Assembly: GCF_020193655.1 (NCBI RefSeq) | Contig: NZ_JADYVE010000001.1 | Location: 1,178,001-1,242,000 of the forward strand | Reading direction: 5' to 3' | Source of the DNA: Ensifer sp. IC3342 | Lineage (GTDB): Bacteria; Pseudomonadota; Alphaproteobacteria; Rhizobiales; Rhizobiaceae | Length of the DNA: 64,000 nucleotides | Part shown: positions 8,975-17,684 of the stretch, in pieces | Layout of the letters: every line of letters starts with the position of its first letter | Numbering within the stretch: position 1 is the first letter of the stretch | Notes under the pieces: generated by a model | Databases searched by the model: none | What the model was told of the DNA's origin: nothing | What the model saw: the letters and a program-made list of their open reading frames with translations, nothing else | Program-made: the position numbers and the translations under genes

Positions 8975-9823
8975 TCACTTCTCCGTTTCGGTGAGGCCCC
9001 GGATGAAGAGGCGCTGCATGAGGATGACGACGAGAACGGGCGGCAGCATCGCCAGGATGGCCCCGGCCATGACCAGATGCCATTGAACCTCGCCATCCTG
9101 GACGGCGACCATGCGTTTCAGCCCCATCATCAGCGTGTAGTAACCGGGATCGGTGGTGACCAGCAGCGGCCAGAGATACTGGATCCAGCCGTAGATGAAG
9201 AGGATGACGCAGAGCGCGGCGATATTGGTGCGGCTCAAGGGCAGCAGGATGTCGCGGAAAAACTTGAGCGGGCCTGACCCGTCGACACGTGCGGCCTCCA
9301 CCAACTCGTCCGGCACAGTCATGAAGAATTGCCGGAAAAGGAAGGTAGCGGTCGCCGAAGCGATCAGCGGCACCGTGAGACCCGGATAGGAATTCAGCAT
9401 GCCGAGGTCGGCCACCACCTTGTAGGTCGGAATGATGCGCACCTCGACCGGAAGCATCAGCGTGATGAAGATGATCCAGAAGGCGAGCAGCCGGAAGCGG
9501 AAGCGGAAATAGACGATGGCGAAGGCCGACAGGATCGAAATCACGATCTTGCCGAATGTGATGATCAGCGCCATGCCGAGCGAATTCAGCGCCATCAGCG
9601 TGTAGGATGGCAGGCCGTTGGCGGCCGAGCTGGCGCTCAACACCTGCGCGTAGTTCTCGATGAGATGGCCACCGGGCAGAAGCGGGATCATGCCGCCAAC
9701 CAGGACTTCGCGCGTGTGGGTGGACGCGATGAAGGCGACATAGACCGGGAAGGCAACGAGCACGACGCCGGCAATCAGGACCAGATGCGTCAAGAAGGTG
9801 AGAAACGGGCGGTTTTCGACCAT
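8975..9823 (-). CDS. ugpE: sn-glycerol-3-phosphate ABC transporter permease UgpE
   Basis: Encodes 282 residues with six predicted membrane segments of the MalG type. The cytoplasmic EAA loop reads [25 protein letters not shown] near residues 183-207, which contacts the UgpC ATPase. The ATG at 9823 has GAGGGG about seven bases upstream; the ATG at 9829 sits too close to it. It starts ten bases after the ugpA stop and ends one base before the ugpC start, so the three genes are tightly coupled in one operon. Confidence 0.93.
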   Translation of the reverse strand: MVENRPFLTFLTHLVLIAGVVLVAFPVYVAFIASTHTREVLVGGMIPLLPGGHLIENYAQVLSASSAANGLPSYTLMALNSLGMALIITFGKIVISILSAFAIVYFRFRFRLLAFWIIFITLMLPVEVRIIPTYKVVADLGMLNSYPGLTVPLIASATATFLFRQFFMTVPDELVEAARVDGSGPLKFFRDILLPLSRTNIAALCVILFIYGWIQYLWPLLVTTDPGYYTLMMGLKRMVAVQDGEVQWHLVMAGAILAMLPPVLVVILMQRLFIRGLTETEK

Positions 9824-9833
9824 CGCCATCCCC

Positions 9834-10718
9834 TCAATATTGCACGCGCCGCTCGACATAGCGGAACTGGATGACGGTAAGGACGACGACGATCAGCATC
9901 AGAAGTACCGACTGCGCCGAGGACGAGCCGAGGTTAAGACCGAGAAAACCGTCGTCATAGACCTTGTAGACAAGGATATTGGTCGCTTGGGCCGGCCCGC
10001 CTGCCGTGGTGGCATCGATGATGGCGAACGTGTCGAACATCGTGTAGTTGACGTTGACGATGAAGAGAAAAAAGGTGGTGGGCGACAAGAGCGGCAGGAC
10101 GATCGTGAAGAACCGCTTGACCGGCCCGGAGCCATCGATCGCCGCGGCCTCGATCAGCGAATGCGGCACGGATTGAAGACCGGCGAGGAAGAAGAGGAAG
10201 TTATAGGAAACCTGCTTCCAGGCGGCGGCGATGACGATCAGGATCATCGCATGCGTGCCGTTCAGATTGTGATCCCATCGGATGCCGAGCTGACCGAGGA
10301 AATAGGCAAGCACGCCGGTCGTCGAATTGAACAGGAACCACCAGAGCAGCCCCGCGATCACCGGCGCCACGGCATAGGGCCAGACGAGAAGCGTCGTATA
10401 GAAGCGCCCACCTTTCAAAAGGCGATTGACCGCTACCGCAAGGGCGAGACCGAGCGCCATCGAAAGTGCAGTCACGGCGACGGCGAAGACGGCCGTTCGT
10501 CCGAGCGAGTCGAGATAGAGTGGATCCTTGAGAAGCCGGGCATAATGCTGAAAGCCGACGAAGCTTGCCGACAGCCCGAACGGGTCCTCCCGCTCGAAGG
10601 ACGATTTCACCGCCTGCCCAGCGGGCCAGATGAAGAACACGAGCGTGACGACGAGTTGCGGCGCCAGAAGCAGATAGGGCAGCACCCGGTTCGGAAAGAT
10701 CGTGCGTTTCGTGTCCAT
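9834..10718 (-). CDS. ugpA: sn-glycerol-3-phosphate ABC transporter permease UgpA
   Basis: Encodes 294 residues, a MalF-type permease with six membrane segments. The EAA loop is LIEAAAIDGSGPVKRFFTIVLPLLS near residues 190-214. MDTKRTIFPNRVLPYLLLAPQ begins the family-like N-terminus, and this fixes the start at 10718 although the frame stays open to 10799. It follows ugpB after an 83-base gap that holds a strong stem-loop, a common way to keep binding-protein mRNA more abundant than permease mRNA. Confidence 0.93.
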   Translation of the reverse strand: MDTKRTIFPNRVLPYLLLAPQLVVTLVFFIWPAGQAVKSSFEREDPFGLSASFVGFQHYARLLKDPLYLDSLGRTAVFAVAVTALSMALGLALAVAVNRLLKGGRFYTTLLVWPYAVAPVIAGLLWWFLFNSTTGVLAYFLGQLGIRWDHNLNGTHAMILIVIAAAWKQVSYNFLFFLAGLQSVPHSLIEAAAIDGSGPVKRFFTIVLPLLSPTTFFLFIVNVNYTMFDTFAIIDATTAGGPAQATNILVYKVYDDGFLGLNLGSSSAQSVLLMLIVVVLTVIQFRYVERRVQY

Positions 10719-10760
10719 CGTAGACTTTCGCTTCGGCCGGCTAACAGGCGAAATGCGAGA

Positions 10761-10780
10761 AGCCGGCGATATCGCCGGCT
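10761..10780. terminator. Perfect 20-bp hairpin in the ugpB-ugpA gap
   Basis: The reverse-strand transcript would fold AGCCGGCGAT against ATCGCCGGCT with almost no loop, or a small loop if the centre opens. No U-tract follows. In the gap after a periplasmic binding-protein gene this fits a partial attenuator or an mRNA-stabilising 3' end for ugpB rather than a full terminator. Confidence 0.5.
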
Positions 10781-10801
10781 CCCCGTCGGTAAAGTGCAAC
10801 C

Positions 10802-12118
10802 TTAGTTGGCCGCTTCGAACTCGCGCAGCAGTTCGTTGCCGCGCTTGACGGCGGAATCGAGCGCCTGCTGAGCGGTCTTGGTGCCGGCGAGCAGCGCCTG
10901 GAATTCCTCGTCGAGGATGGCGCGTGCCTGGGTGAGGTTACCGAAGCGTACACCCTTCGAGTTTACAGAGGGCGTGCCACGGGTGATCTGTTGGATCGCA
11001 ACGTCGGAACCAGGGTTCTTCTCGTAGTAGCCCTGCTTCTGGCCGAGCTCGTAAGCCGCGTTGGTGATCGGCAGATAGCCGGTGAACTGATGCCAGTCGG
11101 CCTGGAGCTCAGGCTGCGACAGGTATGTGAAGAACTTCGCGACACCCTTGTAGACGTCGTCGTTCTGACCGTTCAGAACCCAGAGCGTCGCACCGCCGAT
11201 GATCGAGTTCTTCGGCTCCTTGGTCACGTCGTCGTAGTAGGGAAGCGGCGCGAAGCCGGGCGTGAAGTCCTTGGCGTTCTTAATGACGCCGGCGCGACCG
11301 GCCGAGGAGTTCATCGTCATCGCGCATTCCTGCGCGTAGAACTTCGTGGCGGCATCGTCACCGCCGACTGGGCCGCCGTACTGGAACAGGCCTTCGTCTG
11401 CCCATTTCTTCAGGTTGCCCCAATGCTTGACCTGGACCGGGCCGTTGAAGGTGAATTCCGTCCCTGTGCCGCCGAAGCCGTTTTCCAGCGTGCCGAAGGG
11501 CTGGTCGTGGATGGCGGAAAGGTTTTCCGTCTGGATCCAGGTGATCCAGGCGCTCGTGAAGCCGCACTTCGCCGCGCCGGAGGTGACGATCTTGTGGGAG
11601 AAGTCCTCGACTTCCGCCCAGGTCTTCGGAGCGACTTCAGGGTCGAGGCCGGCCTTCTTGAACACGTCCTTGTTGTAATAAAGGATCGGCGTCGAGGAGT
11701 TGAACGGCATCGAAAGGATGTTGCCCTCGGTATCGGTGTAATAACCAACGACCGGTGCGATGAAGGACGTGGGATCGAAGGCCTCGCCCTGATCGGCCAT
11801 CAGCTTGTAGACCGGATAGACCGCACCCTTGGCAGCCATCATCGTGCCGGTGCCGACCTCGAAGACCTGCACGATTGCCGGTTGCTGTCCGGCGCGGAAG
11901 GCGGCGATCGTCGCCGCCAGCGTCTCGGGATAGGTTCCCTTGTAGACCGGCTTCACAACATAGTCGGTCTGGCTTTCGTTGAATTTCGTGGCGATCGCCT
12001 CGAGCTTCTGCCCGAGCTCGGCGCCCATGGCATGCCACCATGTGATTTCAGTCGCAGCAAGCGAGGAGGATGCCGAAAGCGCCAGCATGAAACCGGCAGT
12101 GATGAAGTTCCTGATCAT
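10802..12118 (-). CDS. ugpB: sn-glycerol-3-phosphate periplasmic binding protein
   Basis: Encodes 438 residues with a clear Sec signal peptide (cleavage probably after LAA near residue 22), then TEITWWHAMGAELGQKLEAI, the usual UgpB start of the mature protein. It captures sn-glycerol-3-phosphate or glycerophosphocholine in the periplasm and hands it to UgpAE. GGAGAGGG lies eight bases before the ATG. First gene of ugpBAEC. A PhoB-box-like sequence about 50 bp upstream suggests phosphate control, as known for ugp in other bacteria. Confidence 0.94.
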   Translation of the reverse strand: MIRNFITAGFMLALSASSSLAATEITWWHAMGAELGQKLEAIATKFNESQTDYVVKPVYKGTYPETLAATIAAFRAGQQPAIVQVFEVGTGTMMAAKGAVYPVYKLMADQGEAFDPTSFIAPVVGYYTDTEGNILSMPFNSSTPILYYNKDVFKKAGLDPEVAPKTWAEVEDFSHKIVTSGAAKCGFTSAWITWIQTENLSAIHDQPFGTLENGFGGTGTEFTFNGPVQVKHWGNLKKWADEGLFQYGGPVGGDDAATKFYAQECAMTMNSSAGRAGVIKNAKDFTPGFAPLPYYDDVTKEPKNSIIGGATLWVLNGQNDDVYKGVAKFFTYLSQPELQADWHQFTGYLPITNAAYELGQKQGYYEKNPGSDVAIQQITRGTPSVNSKGVRFGNLTQARAILDEEFQALLAGTKTAQQALDSAVKRGNELLREFEAAN

Positions 12119-12161
12119 GGTCGATTGCCCTCTCCACCTTCGTTAGGAATGGCAGTGGACT

Positions 12162-12179
12162 AGTGACCTTCGATGACAG
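12162..12179 (-). promoter_or_regulatory. PhoB-box-like sequence upstream of ugpB
   Basis: Reads CTGTCATCGAAGGTCACT on the ugpB strand: the first half-site is a perfect CTGTCAT, and the second (GTCAC) is degenerate and one base closer than in the classical 11-bp period. It ends about 44 bases before the ugpB start. Pho control of ugp is known in other bacteria; this site is inference. Confidence 0.4.
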
Positions 12180-12228
12180 TGAGGTAACGCTTTTGTGTCG
12201 GCAAGATTACAATTTTACGCTCCAAATC

Positions 12229-12336
12229 ACGTTCATGATTCTTCGCCAGAGCGCCCCAGAATCATGAACGCGATCGACGCCAATTCTTAGTGCGGGATGC
12301 GCGCGAAAAACCACACACACTTTTTCTCATCCTGCG
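12229..12336. repeat. Composite palindromic repeat upstream of ugpB, copy 2
   Basis: The first module is a perfect 13-bp inverted repeat (CGTTCATGATTCT at 12229-12241 and its complement at 12257-12269). The second module (about 12291-12336) is TGCGGGATG to CATCCTGCG with a CACACACTTTTTCTC core, matching the short intergenic repeat family seen elsewhere. The copy at 54215 has the same two-module composition in the other orientation. Confidence 0.6.
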
Positions 12337-12338
12337 TG

Positions 12339-12707
12339 TCAAAATGCATCCGGCAAATGCCGCGGCCAGCGCCAGGGGGTTACGGCGACAATATCGTAGC
12401 GGACGGAGAGACGGTGAAAATCCGCCTGGCGCGACAGCCAGATATCACTCGCAGCCCTGATCCGCCGCTGCGCCGTGTCGGAGACGGCGAAGACCGCCTC
12501 GTCGAAGCCGCGGCGAGCCTTCACTTCGACGCAGGCGACGAGATCACCGCGCCGGGCGATGATGTCGATCTCTCCGAGCCTGGTGCGGTAACGCATCGCC
12601 ACGATGCGATAGCCTTTGAGCATGAGACAGAGCGCCGCGCGGTATTCAGCGACCTGACCGCGCTTCAAGGCCTTCAGCTTGCGATTGTCCCGCTGCTCAA
12701 CCGTCAT
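12339..12707 (-). CDS. YraN-family (UPF0102) nuclease-like protein
   Basis: Encodes 122 residues. [22 protein letters not shown] contains the E-x-D and E-V-K pattern of the restriction-endonuclease-like fold typical of YraN/UPF0102. Its cellular role is unsettled, though the conserved pairing with rsmI is well known. The start at 12707 lies 11 bases inside the 3' end of rsmI and has AAGGAA five bases upstream, so the two are translationally coupled. In-frame ATGs further upstream would lie deeper inside rsmI. Confidence 0.87.
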   Translation of the reverse strand: MTVEQRDNRKLKALKRGQVAEYRAALCLMLKGYRIVAMRYRTRLGEIDIIARRGDLVACVEVKARRGFDEAVFAVSDTAQRRIRAASDIWLSRQADFHRLSVRYDIVAVTPWRWPRHLPDAF

Positions 12708-13611
12708 CGCGTTCCTTGCGAGCGAGAAGCCGGTCATAGAGTTCCTTGCGCGGCAGTCCGGTCCGGCGGGCGGCTTCCGTTGCGGCCTTGCCCATTGGCA
12801 TGTCGTGCGCAAGCGCGCTCAAGAGAGCGTCCACATCCGCGTCCTTTGGAACCGGCTTCGCTTCCGGCGGACCGACGACCAGAACGATTTCGCCCTTTAC
12901 GTTCGCGCCGTCGGCGTAGAAGGAGCGGAGCTCGCCGAGCGTGCCGCGACGGAACTCCTCGAAGGCCTTGGTCAGCTCGCGGCAGACGGCCGCCTTCCTT
13001 TCCGTGCCGAGTACGTCGGCGGCGGCGGCGAGCGTTGCTGCAATCCGATGCGGCGACTCGAAGAAGAGCAGCGTCGCCGGCACCGCGGCAAGCTCGCCGA
13101 GGCGATCGCGCCTCGCCTTGTCCTTTACCGGCAGGAAGCCGGCAAAAAGGAAAGCATCGCTCGGAAGGCCCGAGCCGACGAGGGCGGCAAGGGGCGCCGA
13201 TGCCCCCGGGATCGGCACGACCCGGTGGCCGGCTTCGATCGCGAGTTGCGCCAAACGATAGCCGGGATCGGAAACAAGCGGCGTGCCGGCATCGGAGACG
13301 AGCGCCACCGACTTGCCCTCGCCGAGCGCCGCCAGCAGCCGGGGACCGGCTTCGTCGGCATTGTGCTCGTGATAGGACAAGGGACGATTGACGATGCCGT
13401 AGCGATCAAGCAGCACGCGGGTGACGCGCGTGTCCTCGCAGGCGAGAACGTCGGCGCCGGCGAGCGTCTCCAGGGCTCTGAGGGTGATGTCGGCAAGATT
13501 GCCGATCGGCGTCGCAACGAGATAGAGCGCCGGCTCCAGCGGGCGGGCCGGAATGCTCGCATTGTGCAGCCGGTAGCTGCGCTGTTTCTCCCTGTCCGCC
13601 GCTTCCGCCAT
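12697..13611 (-). CDS. rsmI: 16S rRNA (cytidine-1402 2'-O)-methyltransferase
   Basis: Encodes 304 residues of the tetrapyrrole-methylase (SpoU-unrelated) fold. [20 protein letters not shown] near residues 30-49 is the RsmI signature, followed by [12 protein letters not shown] and [17 protein letters not shown]. It methylates the ribose of C1402 in the decoding centre of 16S rRNA using SAM. The frame is open to 13719, but family similarity begins near [10 protein letters not shown]. It is divergent from dnaN and overlaps yraN. Confidence 0.93.
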   Translation of the reverse strand: MAEAADREKQRSYRLHNASIPARPLEPALYLVATPIGNLADITLRALETLAGADVLACEDTRVTRVLLDRYGIVNRPLSYHEHNADEAGPRLLAALGEGKSVALVSDAGTPLVSDPGYRLAQLAIEAGHRVVPIPGASAPLAALVGSGLPSDAFLFAGFLPVKDKARRDRLGELAAVPATLLFFESPHRIAATLAAAADVLGTERKAAVCRELTKAFEEFRRGTLGELRSFYADGANVKGEIVLVVGPPEAKPVPKDADVDALLSALAHDMPMGKAATEAARRTGLPRKELYDRLLARKERDDG

Positions 13612-13880
13612 TGCGTGTTTTTCCAATTGCTTATCTTCCCCCTCACTATGCCCGTCGTGCCGGCTTCGCCCTTTATGGGCGAGCTGATGGCGTGAGGCAA
13701 GGACGGGTCGCGGCCGCACCCTTGTGAATTGGGGAAACTCCCGGCGAAACCCCTTGCCTTTGCGGCTCTCTTTCTGCCATTTTGCCCGTCCACATCCTTC
13801 CGGCTGATCGGCCGGGACACTCGCAGTTGACGCCGCGGCGGGTTCGCCCGCCGGGCAATGGTTGAAAGCGGTAGCATCCC

Positions 13881-14999
13881 ATGCGCATTACTCTCGAGCG
13901 GTCCAATCTCCTGAAATCGCTGAACCATGTTCACCGCGTGGTCGAACGGCGAAACACGATCCCGATCCTCTCGAACGTGCTGCTGCGCTCCGACGGAGCG
14001 AGCCTCGAAATGAAGGCAACCGACCTCGATCTCGAGATCACCGAGGCGACGCCGGCGCAGGTGGAACAGGCGGGCGCCACCACCGTTCCGGCGCATCTCC
14101 TCTACGATATCGTTCGGAAGCTCCCCGACGGCGCCGAAGTGCTGCTTGCAACCAATGCCGAAGGCACGGCGATGACGGTTGCCTCCGGCCGTTCCAAGTT
14201 TTCGCTGCAGTGCCTGCCGCAATCGGATTTCCCGGATCTGACCGCCGGGAGCTTCTCGCATTCCTTCCGGCTGAAGGCGACGGACCTCAAGATGCTGATC
14301 GACCGGACGCAATTCGCGATCTCGACTGAGGAGACCCGCTACTATCTCAACGGCATTTTCATGCACGCGGTCGAGAACAAGGGACAGCTGAAGCTGCGGG
14401 CAGTTGCGACCGACGGCCATCGTCTTGCCCGCGCCGATGTCGAGGCCCCGGCGGGTTCGGAAGGCATGCCGGGCATCATCATTCCGCGCAAGACCGTCAG
14501 CGAGTTGCAGAAGCTGCTCGACAATCCCGACATCGTCGTGACGGTCGAAGTCTCCGACGCCAAGATCCGCTTGACGATCGGCTCGATCATCATGACCTCG
14601 AAACTGATTGATGGCACTTTCCCCGACTACCAGCGGGTGATCCCGGCCAACAACGAGAAGGAGCTGCGCGTCGATTGCCAGTCCTTTGCCCAGGCTGTCG
14701 ATCGCGTCTCGACCATTTCCTCCGAGCGCGGCCGCGCGGTGAAGCTTGCGCTCACCGACGGTCAGATGACGCTGACAGTCAACAATCCGGATTCAGGCAG
14801 TGCTACGGAAGAACTGCCGGTCGGCTACGAGAGCGATCCTCTGGAAATCGGCTTCAATGCCAAATACCTGCTCGACATCACCGCCCAACTGACAGGCAAC
14901 GATGCGGTCTTCATGCTTGCCGATCCTGGTTCGCCGACGCTGGTGCGTGATCTCGCAGCCGAGGACGCGCTTTACGTCTTGATGCCGATGCGCGTGTGA
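13881..14999 (+). CDS. dnaN: DNA polymerase III beta sliding clamp
   Basis: Encodes 372 residues, the usual length, with three clamp domains. It starts MRITLERSNLLKSLNHVHRVVERRNTIPILSN and ends ALYVLMPMRV, the hallmark C-terminus. The dimeric ring encircles DNA and tethers polymerase III and other repair proteins. The 269-bp gap to divergent rsmI must hold its promoter. It is followed by a strong intrinsic terminator, so it is probably monocistronic. No dnaA or recF lies beside it here, as is common in rhizobia where dnaN is separate from dnaA. Confidence 0.97.
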   Translation: MRITLERSNLLKSLNHVHRVVERRNTIPILSNVLLRSDGASLEMKATDLDLEITEATPAQVEQAGATTVPAHLLYDIVRKLPDGAEVLLATNAEGTAMTVASGRSKFSLQCLPQSDFPDLTAGSFSHSFRLKATDLKMLIDRTQFAISTEETRYYLNGIFMHAVENKGQLKLRAVATDGHRLARADVEAPAGSEGMPGIIIPRKTVSELQKLLDNPDIVVTVEVSDAKIRLTIGSIIMTSKLIDGTFPDYQRVIPANNEKELRVDCQSFAQAVDRVSTISSERGRAVKLALTDGQMTLTVNNPDSGSATEELPVGYESDPLEIGFNAKYLLDITAQLTGNDAVFMLADPGSPTLVRDLAAEDALYVLMPMRV

Positions 15000-15031
15000 G
15001 CGTTCGTTTCGACCGCGGCATGAAAGGCTGG

Positions 15032-15060
15032 CCCGCCGACACTGTACGGCGGGTTTTTTA
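15032..15060 (+). terminator. Intrinsic terminator of dnaN
   Basis: CCCGCCG pairs with CGGCGGG around an eight-base loop and is followed by six T residues. It starts 33 bases after the dnaN stop. Confidence 0.85.
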
Positions 15061-15233
15061 TGAAACTTGTAGTCGCGCATTGTTGATAAGCTGTCGCTTT
15101 TAGACGCGGACAGACTTGTTTTTGCCGCAGATGGGAGCACATTATGCCCCATGCGTTTACGCGACCTGGCCGAATCACAACGCAGCCTCGGCCGCGTGCG
15201 GCCGGAATGAGAATGATTTTTCGAGGGGGTTCG

Positions 15234-15836
15234 ATGAGTTTGCGCTTGAAGGTGAAGGAAAAGTTCGGTCGGAAGTTCGACGAGGAAATCCGCTTCTTCA
15301 AGGGCTGGATGAGTAACACCCGCGCCGTCGGAGCAATCCTGCCAACGTCCTCGATCACGGCGCGAAGGATGGCGAGCGTGGTCAATCCCCGCTCGGGCCT
15401 GCCGGTGCTCGAACTCGGCCCCGGAACCGGCGTGATCACCAAGGCGATCCTGGAGCGCGGCATCGCGCCGGAAAAACTGGTCTCGGTGGAATATTCGACT
15501 GATTTCTTCAACCAGCTGAAGGCTCGTTTCGCCGGCGTGCAGTTCATCAACGGCGACGCGTTCGATCTCGAACACACGCTGGGATCATTAAAGGACCGGC
15601 AGTTCGACAGCGTCGTCTCCGCCGTGCCGCTTTTGAACTTTCCGATGCACCGCCGTGTCGAACTCATCGAAGACCTGCTTTCGCGCATCCCGGTCGGACG
15701 GCCGGTGGTGCAGATTTCCTATGGGGCGCTCTCGCCTGTCGTCGCCATGCCCGATCGCTACAGCATCCAGCATCTCGACTTCGTCGTGCGCAACATTCCG
15801 CCCGCTCAGCTCTGGGTCTATCGTAAGGCGCATTGA
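15234..15836 (+). CDS. pmtA: Phospholipid N-methyltransferase (sinorhizobial PmtA type)
   Basis: Encodes 200 residues. VLELGPGTGVITKAIL near residues 59-74 is the SAM-binding motif I of the family. The N-terminus MSLRLKVKEKFGRKFDEE is close to what I recall for Sinorhizobium PmtA. The enzyme methylates phosphatidylethanolamine stepwise toward phosphatidylcholine at the cytoplasmic membrane, a lipid important to rhizobia in symbiosis. The open frame starts at 15144, but GAGGGGG lies just before the ATG at 15234. A phosphatase-like gene follows within nine bases. An rRNA adenine methyltransferase-like annotation is possible but less likely. Confidence 0.85.
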   Translation: MSLRLKVKEKFGRKFDEEIRFFKGWMSNTRAVGAILPTSSITARRMASVVNPRSGLPVLELGPGTGVITKAILERGIAPEKLVSVEYSTDFFNQLKARFAGVQFINGDAFDLEHTLGSLKDRQFDSVVSAVPLLNFPMHRRVELIEDLLSRIPVGRPVVQISYGALSPVVAMPDRYSIQHLDFVVRNIPPAQLWVYRKAH

Positions 15837-15844
15837 GGCATCGC

Positions 15845-16426
15845 GTGTTCGGCGTCTATCTGACCCATCCGCAGGTCACGATCGACCCGGCAATCGCCGT
15901 GCCGAAATGGGGATTGTCCGAGCTCGGCAAGGACCGCACCCGCGCGACGGCTTCGAACCCGTGGGTCAGATCCCTCGGCCGCATCATCTCCAGCCATGAG
16001 ACGAAAGCCATGGAGACGGCGGCCATACTGGCGCATGCGGCAGGCATCCCGGTCGAGACCGACGAAGAGATGGGCGAGAACGACCGCTCCGCGACAGGCT
16101 TCCTGCCGCCGGAGGCGTTCGAGGAGGCCGCCGACTGGTTTTTCGCCCACCCGAACGAAAGCTTCAAAGGGTGGGAGCGTGCGATCGACGCGCAGACGCG
16201 CATCTGGAATGCCGTTTCCTACATTCTCGATCGCCACGACCCCGCAATTCCGATTGCCTTCGTCGGTCATGGGGGTGTCGGGACGCTGCTCAAATGTCGC
16301 ATGACCGGCGCGGCGATCGCGCGCGACGCGGACCAGCCGGCAGGGGGCGGCAACCTCTTTGCTTTTCGCCTTGCGGATCGCGCCGTCACGTGCGACTGGA
16401 CGCCAATGGAATTCTGGCAGGGGTGA
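15845..16426 (+). CDS. Histidine phosphatase family protein with a divergent RHG motif
   Basis: Encodes 193 residues from a GTG start with GAGG six bases upstream; a TTG at 15833 is an alternative. The N-terminal VYLTHPQV replaces the usual RHG triad by THP, keeping the catalytic His (residue 8) but not the Arg. The second catalytic His is present in [11 protein letters not shown] near residue 142. A second-strand element [11 protein letters not shown] fits the phosphoglycerate-mutase-like fold. The substrate is unknown. It starts nine bases after pmtA and ends seven bases before pyrF, so the three are probably one transcript. Confidence 0.82.
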   Translation: MFGVYLTHPQVTIDPAIAVPKWGLSELGKDRTRATASNPWVRSLGRIISSHETKAMETAAILAHAAGIPVETDEEMGENDRSATGFLPPEAFEEAADWFFAHPNESFKGWERAIDAQTRIWNAVSYILDRHDPAIPIAFVGHGGVGTLLKCRMTGAAIARDADQPAGGGNLFAFRLADRAVTCDWTPMEFWQG

Positions 16427-16433
16427 TCTCGAC

Positions 16434-17138
16434 ATGACCATGAGCGTGCGCGACCGGCTGATCGTCGGCCTTGATCTTCCGACGGTTGCCGAGGCGGAAA
16501 AGATCGTCTCGACACTTGGCGATAACATCGTCTTCTACAAGATCGGCTACCAGCTCGCCTTCGCCGGCGGGCTCGAATTCGCGCGCGATCTTGCCGCAAG
16601 CGGCAGGAAGGTCTTCCTCGACATGAAGCTGCTCGACATCGACAACACGGTGGCGAAGGGTGTCGAAAACATTGCCAAGATGGGCATGTCGATGCTGACG
16701 CTGCATGCCTATCCCAAGGCGATGAAGGCGGCGGTCGAGGCGGCGCGCGGATCCGGCCTCTGCCTGCTCGGCGTTACGGTCCTCACCTCCATGGACGAGC
16801 AGGACGTCATCGATGCCGGTTACGAATACGATCCGCACACGCTGGTGCTGCGCCGCGCCGAGCAGGCGCGCTCCGCAGGAATGGGCGGCATCGTCTGCTC
16901 CGCCGAGGAGGCTGCGGCTGTGCGCAAGATCATCGGAACGGACATGGCGCTCGTCACGCCCGGCATCCGGCCGGCCGGCGCCGACAAGGGTGACCAGAAG
17001 CGAGTGATGACGCCGGCTGAAGCGCTTCGCGCCGGATCAAGCCATCTTGTCGTCGCGCGGCCGATCGTCCAGGCTGCGGAGCCGTTGACTGCCGCCCGCG
17101 CGATCCTGAGCGAAATGGAGAGTGCGTTTTCCGCTTGA
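16434..17138 (+). CDS. pyrF: Orotidine 5'-phosphate decarboxylase
   Basis: Encodes 234 residues of a TIM barrel. [13 protein letters not shown] near residues 61-73 contains the catalytic Asp-Lys-Asp triad, and VTPGIRP near residue 178 binds phosphate. It makes UMP from OMP, the last step of de novo pyrimidine synthesis. The ATG at 16434 is chosen; an ATG at 16440 is equally possible and would remove two residues. Part of the run pmtA, phosphatase, pyrF. Confidence 0.95.
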   Translation: MTMSVRDRLIVGLDLPTVAEAEKIVSTLGDNIVFYKIGYQLAFAGGLEFARDLAASGRKVFLDMKLLDIDNTVAKGVENIAKMGMSMLTLHAYPKAMKAAVEAARGSGLCLLGVTVLTSMDEQDVIDAGYEYDPHTLVLRRAEQARSAGMGGIVCSAEEAAAVRKIIGTDMALVTPGIRPAGADKGDQKRVMTPAEALRAGSSHLVVARPIVQAAEPLTAARAILSEMESAFSA

Positions 17139-17278
17139 TCCGCCGGTGCCGCAGGAAGGCTCTCCGGCTATTTTGCAAGCTGCCGTCCATGGGCGAGAAG
17201 CTGCGCTTGACGTTGAGCGCGAATTGCCGGAAGTAACGATCCCGTCTGTGTTTTCTACCGAAAGACGAGGAGCTAATC

Positions 17279-17566
17279 ATGGCCAAGGGATATTGGATCG
17301 CTCGGGTCGATGTACGGGACCCTGAGCGCTATAAGGACTATGTCGCGGCGGCAAAGCCGGCCTTCGAGAAATACGGCGCCAAGTTCCTTGCCCGCGGTGG
17401 CAATTTCCACCGGCTGGAAGGCGCGGTTCGCGCCCGCAACGTCGTCATCGAGTTCCCTTCGCTTGAGGCCGCTGTCGACTGTTACAACTCGCCCGAATAC
17501 CAGATTGCCGCGGCGATCCGCCAGGAAGTGGCCGACGCCGAGATGGTGGTGGTGGAGGGCGTCTGA
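17279..17566 (+). CDS. DUF1330 small dimeric alpha-beta barrel protein
   Basis: Encodes 95 residues starting MAKGYWIARVDVRDPERYKDY, the standard DUF1330 opening, with FLARGGNFHRLEG in the middle and the strand VVIEFPSLEAAVDCYNSPEYQ. Proteins of this family have a ferredoxin-like fold, and their function is not established. GAGGAGCTAATC gives a good ribosome-binding site. It follows pyrF after 140 bp and is probably separately expressed. Confidence 0.88.
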   Translation: MAKGYWIARVDVRDPERYKDYVAAAKPAFEKYGAKFLARGGNFHRLEGAVRARNVVIEFPSLEAAVDCYNSPEYQIAAAIRQEVADAEMVVVEGV

Positions 17567-17684
17567 CGCCCGCAGAAGGGGTCACGAAAGTGCTTGTGCG
17601 GCCATGTGATTGGCCTTCACCTCGCCCGCCGCTTGGGCTATGTAGCAAGCAATTCTTCCCAATGCTATCAGGAGTGCGTTTCCC

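Noticed and set aside
13125-14420. A 431-residue reverse-strand frame spanning rsmI and dnaN
   Set aside because: It is antisense to dnaN and in the wrong register for rsmI.
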